This document shows, one piece after another, positions 1 to 7,252 of a stretch of DNA of 15,938 nucleotides (positions within the stretch are counted from its first letter, which is position 1; each line of letters opens with the position of its first letter). The notes under the pieces are model-generated. The model ran no database searches and was not told where the DNA came from. It saw only the letters and a list, made by a program, of their open reading frames with translations. The stretch is from the NCBI GenBank assembly GCA_028289265.1, contig JAQGGU010000051.1:1-15938 (forward strand), given 5' to 3'. Position numbers and translations under genes: made by a program. The stretch is from Candidatus Saccharimonadota bacterium. Its GTDB lineage: Bacteria; Patescibacteriota; Saccharimonadia; Saccharimonadales; UBA4665.

Positions 1-711
1 CTGACATGTCTTGCGCTATACGCCTGTCTTGGACCGCCAACTTTTAGTGACTCAAAGCCAGAGTCTAATCCGCTGGCAACAAAAATTGCAAGTCCAACGA
101 TAACAAATATGCCAACTCCAATGACCACAGAGATGCCAAGTCCGTCGCCTGTCGAAACCACAAATTCCGCGCCTGCTTCAACAACGGAAAGGCAAGTGCC
201 GGCAGGCTGCTCAATATATTTCAATACAGCAACATATCAGAACAATGAGTACGAGGTATGTACGGCCTATGTCGTGAACGCTGCGGAAGTAGCACTCCAG
301 GGTATGTACAAGTTTGGCAATAATAGTTTTGATATTCCGGCGCAGGCTGCAAGGCATCACTTTGAAACCCGATTTTGGGGCGAGCCGCGCCAATCCGTAG
401 AGAACGAAGTGGCAACCTGGCCTGAAACCGATCGTGTCTTAGGCAATAGCGTTGAAGAGTCAGTATCTGCTATATCAGTAACTGTTGACTTGCAAGATAA
501 TAGGGCTCTTCTCAGCACAGAGGAGAGCTGGAAAGTGACTGCGCCTGATGGCACGGTGTTACATGACGATCAGCTGCATGTTAAAGATATCACTATGTGT
601 AGTGGTAAGCTGCCGGGCCATCCCTTGCACGAGTGGATGGTTGTGAGCAGATCTCGACTGCCGGACTTTGATTGTACCGGTTTCGATAGGGCTAATGGCA
701 TAGAGCCGTAA
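1..711 (+). CDS. Putative lipoprotein of unknown function (5' end outside window)
   Basis: The frame is open from the first base of the window, so the true start lies upstream; 236 residues are visible. The first visible residues, LTCLALYAC, look like the end of a signal peptide with a lipobox-like LYAC (Cys codon at 25-27), although Tyr at -2 is off the consensus. A linker of about 55 residues rich in Ser, Thr and Pro follows, typical of surface proteins tethered to a membrane. The folded part has four Cys residues (in AGCSIY, EVCTAY, TMCSGK and FDCTGF) that could form two disulfides, which fits an extracytoplasmic location. I do not recognise the domain and assign no function. No strong terminator is visible after the stop. 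Export is inferred; the open left edge is seen directly. Confidence 0.75.
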   Translation: MTCLALYACLGPPTFSDSKPESNPLATKIASPTITNMPTPMTTEMPSPSPVETTNSAPASTTERQVPAGCSIYFNTATYQNNEYEVCTAYVVNAAEVALQGMYKFGNNSFDIPAQAARHHFETRFWGEPRQSVENEVATWPETDRVLGNSVEESVSAISVTVDLQDNRALLSTEESWKVTAPDGTVLHDDQLHVKDITMCSGKLPGHPLHEWMVVSRSRLPDFDCTGFDRANGIEP

Positions 712-946
712 TCTTCTTGAGCGGTGTGCGAACTTTACTCTGCCGTTCTGTAAGCATGGCGTAGATCTTACGATCCTATTTAGAGGGAGTTTAGGTTTAA
801 GCACTTTTGATAACGGCCTTCCTGTGTCTTCTCTATCGGACCAGTCTATTCCTAATGAGGTATAAACTTTTACGATCAAGCTGCTCCGACCAAAGGCACT
901 AAGCCCTTTCCAAATGATGCTTTTCGGTAACCTTGTTTCTATAAAT

Positions 947-982
947 TTGTGTATTGTCACGCTTATGTCTATTATTAGTGAT
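947..982 (+). promoter_or_regulatory. Probable leaderless promoter for the acidic unknown gene
   Basis: TTGTGT (947-952) and TATTAT (970-975) are separated by 17 bp. The expected transcription start, about 7 nt after the -10, falls on the A of the ATG at 983. There is no Shine-Dalgarno sequence. This spacing is the reason for choosing 983 over the in-frame ATGs at 914, 917 and 965. Confidence 0.5.
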
Positions 983-1282
983 ATGTCCATAAACAATTAC
1001 GGCAACATTTTAGTTAGATGCCCCATGCCTGGGATGGAAGACGTGGCCCCTGAACGCCTGGACACTTTTATGCAAACTGAGATTGGCCAGCGGGTGCTAG
1101 GTCCATCCTTAGACAACGTAGAGGTTTTACTCGAAGCCGGGATGGGAGAAGAGCAAGCACTGACCATAGCACTCGGTGCGGCTGCCGTACGTGATGATGA
1201 GGGTAGGATTATGAGAACGCCCCCCCAGGAAGCTAACGCCTCTGTCGGCACTTTTCAGCTCGCCGAATCTAAAAAAAAATGA
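983..1282 (+). CDS. Unknown protein, N-terminal fragment ending at an A9 tract
   Basis: From the ATG at 983 the frame encodes 99 residues (MSINNYGNILVRC...) and ends ...AESKKK just after nine consecutive A residues (1271-1279). The promoter spacing upstream favours this start; ATGs at 914 and 965 in the same frame would add a hydrophobic stretch without a ribosome binding site. The segment is acidic, has a helical appearance (EVLLEAGMGEEQALTIALGAAAV) and matches no family I recognise. The next frame is open directly across the A tract and continues for more than 400 codons with similar acidic composition. I therefore read this as the front part of one broken or switchable gene rather than a complete small protein. 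A C7 run at 1220-1226 is a second homopolymer in the same gene. Confidence 0.55.
   Translation: MSINNYGNILVRCPMPGMEDVAPERLDTFMQTEIGQRVLGPSLDNVEVLLEAGMGEEQALTIALGAAAVRDDEGRIMRTPPQEANASVGTFQLAESKKK
1271..1279 (+). repeat. A9 homopolymer at a reading-frame junction
   Basis: Nine A residues immediately precede the TGA that ends the upstream frame (tct aaa aaa aaa tga). With eight A residues the reading would run ...SKKNEPKS... straight into the downstream 422-codon frame. With ten it would stop at a TAG at 1303-1305. The tract is thus a single-base switch, whether real or a sequencing error. Confidence 0.85.
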
Positions 1283-2549
1283 GCCCAAGTCGACTGACAA
1301 CCTAGTAGAAATTAACTACGAAGAAAAACCACGTATATCTACGACTATAGCTAAGATCGTAAGGCCTGACGCACATATTGAACCGGAGGCTGAACAATTA
1401 TCCGTGCCAAGTACTATTTCGCACAACTCAGAAGGAACGAAAGTTGAGAAATGGGAGATATATGAGACTGAATACGTGGAGCAGAAAGTGTTTTTGCCGG
1501 AAGCGGTCTTACAAGTTAAGGAGGGTACTGCCGAGTCTACATTTCTCGGCATGCCGAGAATAATCGAGGACACGGCTGAGCAAGAAGCGGATACCAATGT
1601 AGCACCAGAAAGGACTATTGTGTCTGAAGCAGGGCTTATTCGGAACCCAGTCCAGGTGGCCGAAAGCCAAATTGACCAAGAAAAGATAGTCAGTGAGCCC
1701 GACCCTGTTGACAGGGAAATGATATATGAGATCGAAGCCGACTGCCCGGATGATGAATTTGGGCTAGACGCGGCAGTTTTGGCTATTCAGATATCACCCG
1801 ACGAAGCTAATGCGAAAGTTACAGATATGTTTCACGAGCCTTCAGCAGACATAGACGAAGAATTGGGGTTAATGTTTGATTCGGAAACGATAGAAATATA
1901 TCAACAGCTGACGGTTTTGGTTGCTGACGCGGAGGCGACACGATTAATATCTGAGATATCGGAAGTGCCGGAAGATGGCGTTGCAATAGAACTTGAGCCG
2001 GTGATATATGCTGGCGAAGTAACTGTATCCGATTTTGATGCCTTTCTTGCTGCCCGGCCTGCCGTCGAAAAGTCTGTAACTCTAGCGGCTATCCAAGAAC
2101 AGGCTAATGAACAGCCGCTGGAACAGACTCTCGCACTGCTAGTGGAGTATATATCCGGGCAAATGGAAGCGCCTGAGCAAAACCCATTACCGATGATACT
2201 GCAGGAAATAAAAATGATGCTACCTGCTTGCAATGACCAGCAAGAAACGCTGTCGAGTACAGTGCGCATAACACCCGAAATGACCGAAAAACTACTTATA
2301 TTACTGAGCACCTTGGGATACCGGAACTCCGGAGAAGTATTGGTTGAGTTTGTATCGGGAACCGGTATTGAGTTTTTGTTCGATTTCCTCGAATATATTT
2401 GTGAAATTACGGGTGATGATAGACTAGAAATTTTGATGGTTTCGGATACTACTTTGATAGATGATGGGGATGAAACAAAGCTTCGCTTGAGCAAACTGCT
2501 TTTTGGACTTATCGCCCAACAAAGCTTTTCGCATTCCATCGGTGCATGA
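1281..2549 (+). CDS. Unknown acidic protein, main C-terminal part (frame-disrupted)
   Basis: This frame is open from 1215, but its first conventional start is a GTG at 1404 with no convincing ribosome binding site, so it is best read as the continuation of the frame that begins at 983. With one A removed from the tract, the joined protein would be about 521 residues. Residues encoded up to about 2040 are strongly acidic and low in complexity (many Glu, Asp, Val, Ile), probably extended or partly disordered. The part encoded from about 2060 looks globular and helical, with segments such as TLALLVEYISGQM and IEFLFDFLEYICEI. There is no signal peptide or clear membrane helix, so it is probably cytoplasmic. 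I do not recognise a family. A good terminator follows at 2585-2612. If it is expressed alone, 1404 is the likely start. Confidence 0.6.
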   Translation, partial: EPKSTDNLVEINYEEKPRISTTIAKIVRPDAHIEPEAEQLSVPSTISHNSEGTKVEKWEIYETEYVEQKVFLPEAVLQVKEGTAESTFLGMPRIIEDTAEQEADTNVAPERTIVSEAGLIRNPVQVAESQIDQEKIVSEPDPVDREMIYEIEADCPDDEFGLDAAVLAIQISPDEANAKVTDMFHEPSADIDEELGLMFDSETIEIYQQLTVLVADAEATRLISEISEVPEDGVAIELEPVIYAGEVTVSDFDAFLAARPAVEKSVTLAAIQEQANEQPLEQTLALLVEYISGQMEAPEQNPLPMILQEIKMMLPACNDQQETLSSTVRITPEMTEKLLILLSTLGYRNSGEVLVEFVSGTGIEFLFDFLEYICEITGDDRLEILMVSDTTLIDDGDETKLRLSKLLFGLIAQQSFSHSIGA

Positions 2550-2584
2550 TCTTTACCTTGGCCTTATTTATTAGTACAAGCCCT

Positions 2585-2612
2585 ACCGTACAGCAAGACC
2601 TGTATGGTTTTT
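2585..2612 (+). terminator. Rho-independent terminator after the acidic unknown gene
   Basis: ACCGTACAG (2585-2593) pairs with CTGTATGGT (2600-2608) through nine pairs, one of them G-U. The loop is 6 nt, and a T run (2608-2612) follows directly. It lies 36 nt after the stop at 2549. Confidence 0.75.
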
Positions 2613-2698
2613 GTCTGGCTATAAGGTTGTTAGAGTTTGAAGACAACTTTGGTCCAACTCTCGCCGCGGCATAAGTAAGTAACTTAACAGACGAGGTG

Positions 2699-2803
2699 AT
2701 GGTCGAGGTAGATAATGAAGATAAACGGATAAAAGTGGGGAAGTTTAGAAAATATTTCCTGAAGGGTCGGCGCCCAAGATTTAAGCTATCCCCGGCTGCT
2801 TAA
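2699..2803 (+). CDS. Possible 34-residue basic micro-ORF before the HdeD-like gene
   Basis: An ATG at 2699 opens 34 codons ending at TAA 2801-2803, only 21 nt before the start at 2825. The product begins acidic (MVEVDNEDK) and turns strongly basic (KVGKFRKYFLKGRRPRFK). A GAGGTG sits at 2693-2698 but is too close to act as a normal ribosome binding site for this ATG. The frame is open back to 2675. It could be a leader peptide, a small real gene, a gene remnant or chance; nothing in the sequence decides this. The surrounding gap (2550-2824) otherwise holds only the terminator. Confidence 0.22.
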   Translation: MVEVDNEDKRIKVGKFRKYFLKGRRPRFKLSPAA

Positions 2804-2824
2804 ACAAACGGCGAGGAGAGGTTT

Positions 2825-3469
2825 ATGGCGGATAGGGCGGAGGATATTGGAGCGGCAGTATTGGGGATACACAATGATCTCTGGTGGATGGGTATTTTGC
2901 AGGGTGTGCTCGCACTGTTCTTTGGTATTACCGCGTTGTTTTGGCCTTCGTTGTCACTCATAACACTTGTGTATTTATTCAGTGCTTTTGTACTGGGTAT
3001 CGGCTTAGTCGAAATAACATACGGAATTTTAAGTATAGGAAGACGAAGCACCTGGTGGATGAACCTGCTGGTAGGCATGATAGGTTTAGGCGTAGGTATC
3101 TATCTAGTTCGCCATCCCAATGTCTCTTTCGATACTTTCATTCTGGTGATAGGACTCACGCTTATTGCCCGGGGTTTGATTGATGCTACGAGATCTTTTA
3201 CGGACAGGACAAAAGGTGTCAACAGGGCACTTCTGGCAATTGTGGGCATTGCTGCAGTAGTAGCCGGAGTTATTATTTTGCTGCAACCCGTCGCGGGCGG
3301 CGTAGCCTTCGTGTGGATTTTAGGATTATACGCCATGGTATATGGAGCTTTGACGATTGCAGTTGCACTTGAGGTCCACAATGAATTTGGCAGAAGATTT
3401 GGTGATGTGGCGTCCGTAGGGGAGCGGCCTGCCCCCCAACGGACTGCCTCGGCACGGGTAAGAGGATAA
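2825..3469 (+). CDS. HdeD/DUF308-family integral membrane protein
   Basis: A 214-residue, very hydrophobic protein with about six predicted membrane helices. They come as pairs with the typical HdeD pattern: a short N-terminal stretch with WWM, then GVLALFFGITALFWP, a glycine-rich second helix, and a repeat of the unit from about residue 75. HdeD (acid-resistance membrane protein) gives the family its name, but for most members no biochemical activity is known. The C-terminal tail of about 25 residues is basic and rich in Arg, probably cytoplasmic. The start is firm: GAGGAG at about 2813-2818 lies 6 to 7 nt before ATG 2825. The Clp ATPase starts 31 nt after the stop with no terminator between them, so the two are probably cotranscribed, hinting at a shared envelope or protein-stress role (inference). 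Confidence 0.85.
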   Translation: MADRAEDIGAAVLGIHNDLWWMGILQGVLALFFGITALFWPSLSLITLVYLFSAFVLGIGLVEITYGILSIGRRSTWWMNLLVGMIGLGVGIYLVRHPNVSFDTFILVIGLTLIARGLIDATRSFTDRTKGVNRALLAIVGIAAVVAGVIILLQPVAGGVAFVWILGLYAMVYGALTIAVALEVHNEFGRRFGDVASVGERPAPQRTASARVRG

Positions 3470-3500
3470 GTGGAGGTGGGATACCCTCGAGGAGATATGT

Positions 3501-6191
3501 ATGGCAGACGGCATATGCGATATCGATGAGCAAAGACCTGCTACACATTCCATACGGGTGCGTCAGAGCGGTCGGGAAGCCACTCTGGAACTATGCGACG
3601 TCCATTATGAGCAGCTGCGTCGCCAACAATCACGGACCTCGCCATTTGAGTCTTTATTCTCGGGAAGTGAGCTCGGCAGTTTTTTGGGCAACGATTTTCC
3701 CGGCTTTGCTTCCAGTCTGGGGGCACCTTTGCCACGCGACCGCGAAGCTACAAATATAGAGGAGTTTATTTCTGAAAGCACTAAAGAAATTATCCAACAG
3801 GCCGCTGAAGCCTCTGTAAAGATGGGGCGGCGGGATGTCGACACCGAGCATTTGCTCTATGCGCTTACTGATAGCGATGTGGTGCAGGAAATATTTAAGC
3901 AGTTTAAGCTGAAAAGTGATGATATAAAAAGTTACATCGAGGCGAATGCTCCAAAAGGCGACCAAGAGCTTAAAGATGATGAACGGGTAGAAGTAACTGT
4001 TTCGCCCAGGGTCAAGCAGGTGCTGGAGACGGCATTCCAAAGCTCGCGCGAACTCGGCCACAGCTATATTGGGCCTGAGCATTTGCTCATTGGACTGCTG
4101 CAGGAAAATGAAGGATTGGCCGGAGACATATTACGTAAATACGGACTAACGCCTGAAAGCTTGCGGCAAAAGGTTGTTAAAGTCGTAGGGAAGGGGGCTG
4201 AAGAAGGCCGGGTGGAAACCCAATCCACGACGCCTCAGCTTGATAAATATTCCCGTGATCTGTCTAACTTAGCCAGGGAAGGTAAGCTTGACCCAGTCAT
4301 TGGCCGAGCCAAAGAAATCGAAACTACCATCGAAATATTGGCGCGTCGTACTAAGAATAATCCGGTATTAATTGGTGAACCTGGTGTCGGTAAAACAGCC
4401 ATAGTCGAAGGCTTGGCACAGCGGATTCAGAGCGGGCGTGTGCCACAGGTCTTGCAGGATAAGCGGGTGGTAGAACTGAGCCTGACATCCATGGTAGCCG
4501 GAAGTAAATATCGCGGCGAGTTTGAAGAGCGTATCAAAGCGGTGCTCGATGAAATTACCGCCCACCAGGATGAGCTGGTAATTTTTATCGATGAACTGCA
4601 CACCATTGTCGGGGCTGGGCAGGGTGGCGGTGAAGGCGGCATGGATGTCAGTAATGTTATCAAGCCTAGTCTGGCTCGGGGAGAACTGCACCTGATCGGT
4701 GCTACGACCCTTAATGAGTATCAGAAATACATAGAAAAAGATGCTGCTCTTGAGCGGCGCTTCCAGCCAGTAATGGTGCCTGAGCCAACGGTTGAGCAGA
4801 CTATAGAAATACTGCGCGGCCTAAGGGATAAGTATGAGGCGCACCACAAAGTGAAGATTACTGACGAAGCCATCGTTGCTGCCACCGAGCTATCCGATCG
4901 CTACATCTCGAATCGCTTTTTGCCGGATAAGGCCATAGACTTGGTTGATCAGGCTGCGTCGCGGGTGCGCATTGGTGTAGATACCCTTGATCAGGATATG
5001 GCAGAACAGGATGACGAAATCAAACGTTTGAAGCGAGAGCGGGAATATGCCGTAAATCACCGGCAAATGGACAAGGCCAAGGAGTTTGAAGAGCAACTCA
5101 AAGCAGCGGAGGACAAGAAGGAAGCTTCGTCCGGGAAGTGGCAGCAAGAGCGCGGCGTGACGTCGAAGTCTGTCATGGTAGAGCATATTGCCCAGGTAGT
5201 ATCATCCATCACGGGCATTCCGGTAACTGAGCTTACGGAGGAAGAAAAGAATAGGTTATTGAAGCTGGAGGAGCGTCTACACGAGCGTGTCATTGGCCAG
5301 GAGGAAGCCGTAGAGGCGGTAGCCGACGCAGTGCGCATGTCTAGAGCCGGACTGACAGAAGGCACCCGGCCTATTGCCACGCTGCTGTTTCTTGGACCGA
5401 CCGGCGTGGGCAAGACGGAGCTTGCTAAAGCCCTTGCACATCTCGTTTTTGGTGATGAAGACGCCATGGTGCGCATTGATATGAGCGAGTACATGGAGCG
5501 GCATAGCGTTGCCCGCCTCATCGGCGCGCCTCCTGGATATGTCGGTTACGAAGAAGGTGGCCAGTTGACCGAGCGTGTCCGACGGAGGCCGTACAGTGTG
5601 CTGCTGCTCGATGAGATTGAAAAAGCCCACCCTGATGTCCACAACATCCTGCTGCAAGTCTTTGATGACGGGCGGCTGACGGACGGTAAGGGACGCGTTA
5701 TAGATTTTACGAATACTATTATCATCGCTACCTCGAACATTGGGGCGGAGGTTATTCAGGAAAACCTTGCCCGCAAAAAAGCTGAAAGAAAATCCTACGT
5801 CGATCTTAAGGGTGAGCTGATGGACATCTTGCGTCAGAATTTTCGCCCGGAGTTCTTAAACCGCCTAGATGAAGTGATTGTTTTTGATGCGCTCGACATA
5901 GAGCAAATAGAAGAGATAGTCAGATTGCAGCTGGAAAAGGTTAAGCGGCTAGCTCACGGCCAAGGGGTAGAATTGACATTTGAAAGCTCAGTCATCAAGC
6001 AGTTGGCAAAAGCCGGGTATGTACCAGAGTATGGCGCCCGTGAGTTGAGGCGACAGATAAAGAGCGAGATAGAAAATCGCTTAGCAAAAGAAATCTTGAA
6101 AGGTGATATAAGCGAAGGTAGTGTGGTTGTGATTGATTACGACCCCAAAAAAGGGATCATGTTTAATCCCGTACAACTTAACAAGAAGTAG
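3501..6191 (+). CDS. clpC: ClpC-like Hsp100 AAA+ ATPase with N-terminal McsA-like knuckle
   Basis: An 896-residue Hsp100 unfoldase. In order: a small N-terminal knuckle (C6-x2-D9 ... C32-x2-H35, with RPATHS between); a Clp N domain with two repeats (DTEHLLYAL and GPEHLLIGL); AAA-1 with Walker A GEPGVGKT (292-299), Walker B VIFIDE (360-365) and pore loop KYRG; a short coiled middle segment resembling UVR (about 500-545); AAA-2 with Walker A GPTGVGKT (632-639), Walker B LLLDE (701-705), pore loop GYVG and sensor-2 GARELRR. The short middle domain says ClpC-type rather than ClpB. However, between SNIGAE (745-750) and FRPEFLNR (781-788), where ClpC and ClpA carry an (I/L/V)GF ClpP-docking loop, no GF occurs. 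It may therefore act as a protease-independent disaggregase (inference). GAGGAGA at 3489-3495 supports the start. Confidence 0.93.
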   Translation: MADGICDIDEQRPATHSIRVRQSGREATLELCDVHYEQLRRQQSRTSPFESLFSGSELGSFLGNDFPGFASSLGAPLPRDREATNIEEFISESTKEIIQQAAEASVKMGRRDVDTEHLLYALTDSDVVQEIFKQFKLKSDDIKSYIEANAPKGDQELKDDERVEVTVSPRVKQVLETAFQSSRELGHSYIGPEHLLIGLLQENEGLAGDILRKYGLTPESLRQKVVKVVGKGAEEGRVETQSTTPQLDKYSRDLSNLAREGKLDPVIGRAKEIETTIEILARRTKNNPVLIGEPGVGKTAIVEGLAQRIQSGRVPQVLQDKRVVELSLTSMVAGSKYRGEFEERIKAVLDEITAHQDELVIFIDELHTIVGAGQGGGEGGMDVSNVIKPSLARGELHLIGATTLNEYQKYIEKDAALERRFQPVMVPEPTVEQTIEILRGLRDKYEAHHKVKITDEAIVAATELSDRYISNRFLPDKAIDLVDQAASRVRIGVDTLDQDMAEQDDEIKRLKREREYAVNHRQMDKAKEFEEQLKAAEDKKEASSGKWQQERGVTSKSVMVEHIAQVVSSITGIPVTELTEEEKNRLLKLEERLHERVIGQEEAVEAVADAVRMSRAGLTEGTRPIATLLFLGPTGVGKTELAKALAHLVFGDEDAMVRIDMSEYMERHSVARLIGAPPGYVGYEEGGQLTERVRRRPYSVLLLDEIEKAHPDVHNILLQVFDDGRLTDGKGRVIDFTNTIIIATSNIGAEVIQENLARKKAERKSYVDLKGELMDILRQNFRPEFLNRLDEVIVFDALDIEQIEEIVRLQLEKVKRLAHGQGVELTFESSVIKQLAKAGYVPEYGARELRRQIKSEIENRLAKEILKGDISEGSVVVIDYDPKKGIMFNPVQLNKK

Positions 6192-6233
6192 ACCCTACTC
6201 CGAAATATGGACTATATGTGGTAGTGTAGAGCC

Positions 6234-7202
6234 ATGAACCGGGTTATCTTATCTGTTGTAGTGCCTGTTTGGAATGAAGAACAAAACATCGAGCCTTTTT
6301 ATGAAGTGCTGGAGCCTGTTGTGCACAAGGAGACTAGTGGGGCTTACGAAATCATTTATGTTGATGACGGTAGTAGCGACAAGACGGCTGCTGCTATTAA
6401 TGGGTTGATACGCCGCAACAAGCAGGTGAAACTATTGAGCCTATCGCGCAATTTTGGGAAGGAGATCGCTATGGCGGCTGGGATCGCGCAGGCAAGCGGA
6501 AAGGCTGTAATGACTATTGATGGCGACGGGCAGCATCCCCCGAAATGCATCCCGGAGTTTGTGGCGGCATGGAAGCAGGGCGCGCAGGTGGTGGTAGGCG
6601 TGCGAGTCACAAACCATAGTGAAGGTTTCATAAAGAAATACGGTTCCAAGCTGTTCTACTCGCTCTTCAATGGTTTGTCTGGCGTGAGCATGGTACCGGG
6701 CTCGAGTGATTTCCGTCTTATCGACCGCGAAGTGCAACAGGAGTTTGTGAAACTGCACGAACCACAAACGATCACCCGAGGACTAATTGACTGGCTTGGT
6801 TTCAAACGGGTATACATCAAATATGCTGCCGAAAAGCGCGTAGCTGGCGACGCGGGATATAAAGTGCGTAAGCTCATGCGTTTGGCGGTGAACAGTTTTG
6901 TATCGCTGTCCCCAAAACCTTTGTACGCTTTTGGATATCTTGGCCTCATTATTACTCTGGTCTCATTTGTACTCGGGTCGGCTGTAATTGTCGAGCAGCT
7001 ACTGCTAGGCGACCCTTGGCAGTGGGAATTTACGGGCACGGCTATGTTGAGTATTCTCGTGCTGTTTTTAGTCGGTTTGATCTTGGTGGCGCAAGGGGTG
7101 CTGGCATTGTATGTATCGTATATACACACGCAGGCCAAGGACCGGCCGCTCTATGTTATCAATCGCCGGGAATCTGTTGGTCTTCCTACTGATAACTCGT
7201 AG
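6234..7202 (+). CDS. Family 2 glycosyltransferase, GtrB/ArnC/DPM1-like
   Basis: A 322-residue inverting GT-A glycosyltransferase that would make a polyprenyl-phosphate sugar from a nucleotide sugar at the inner face of the membrane. Visible motifs: N-terminal VVVPVWNEE (8-16), DDGSSD (44-49), the metal-binding DGDGQHPP (96-103, in place of the common DADLQ(D/H)PP), GSSDFRLIDR (156-165) and KRVAGDAGYK (201-210). Two C-terminal membrane helices (about 232-253 and 268-294) are typical of GtrB and ArnC. Length is normal for the family. No ribosome binding site is present; a weak -10-like TAGTGT (6222-6227) ends 6 nt before the ATG, so the mRNA may be leaderless. The next gene begins 50 nt downstream and encodes a GT-C-like membrane protein, a natural acceptor of polyprenyl-linked sugars. 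Donor sugar cannot be read from sequence. Confidence 0.9.
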   Translation: MNRVILSVVVPVWNEEQNIEPFYEVLEPVVHKETSGAYEIIYVDDGSSDKTAAAINGLIRRNKQVKLLSLSRNFGKEIAMAAGIAQASGKAVMTIDGDGQHPPKCIPEFVAAWKQGAQVVVGVRVTNHSEGFIKKYGSKLFYSLFNGLSGVSMVPGSSDFRLIDREVQQEFVKLHEPQTITRGLIDWLGFKRVYIKYAAEKRVAGDAGYKVRKLMRLAVNSFVSLSPKPLYAFGYLGLIITLVSFVLGSAVIVEQLLLGDPWQWEFTGTAMLSILVLFLVGLILVAQGVLALYVSYIHTQAKDRPLYVINRRESVGLPTDNS

Positions 7203-7252
7203 ATCCGGACTATACTTTTAGGCCTGGTCTCGGTTATACTTACGAGGAATTT

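Noticed and set aside
559..996. 145-codon minus-strand open frame overlapping the lipoprotein-like gene and the gap at 712-946
   Set aside because: Half of it is antisense to a gene, it has no ribosome binding site or recognisable motif, and composition looks random. The gap itself shows no other feature beyond the promoter at 947.
1901..2539. 212-codon minus-strand open frame, rich in Ser
   Set aside because: It is a shadow of the acidic plus-strand gene; the Ser-rich product is what the complement of Glu/Asp-rich codons tends to give.
3501..6191. Classification as ClpB
   Set aside because: The middle segment is far too short for the ClpB propeller and resembles the ClpC UVR-like region, although the missing GF loop is ClpB-like.
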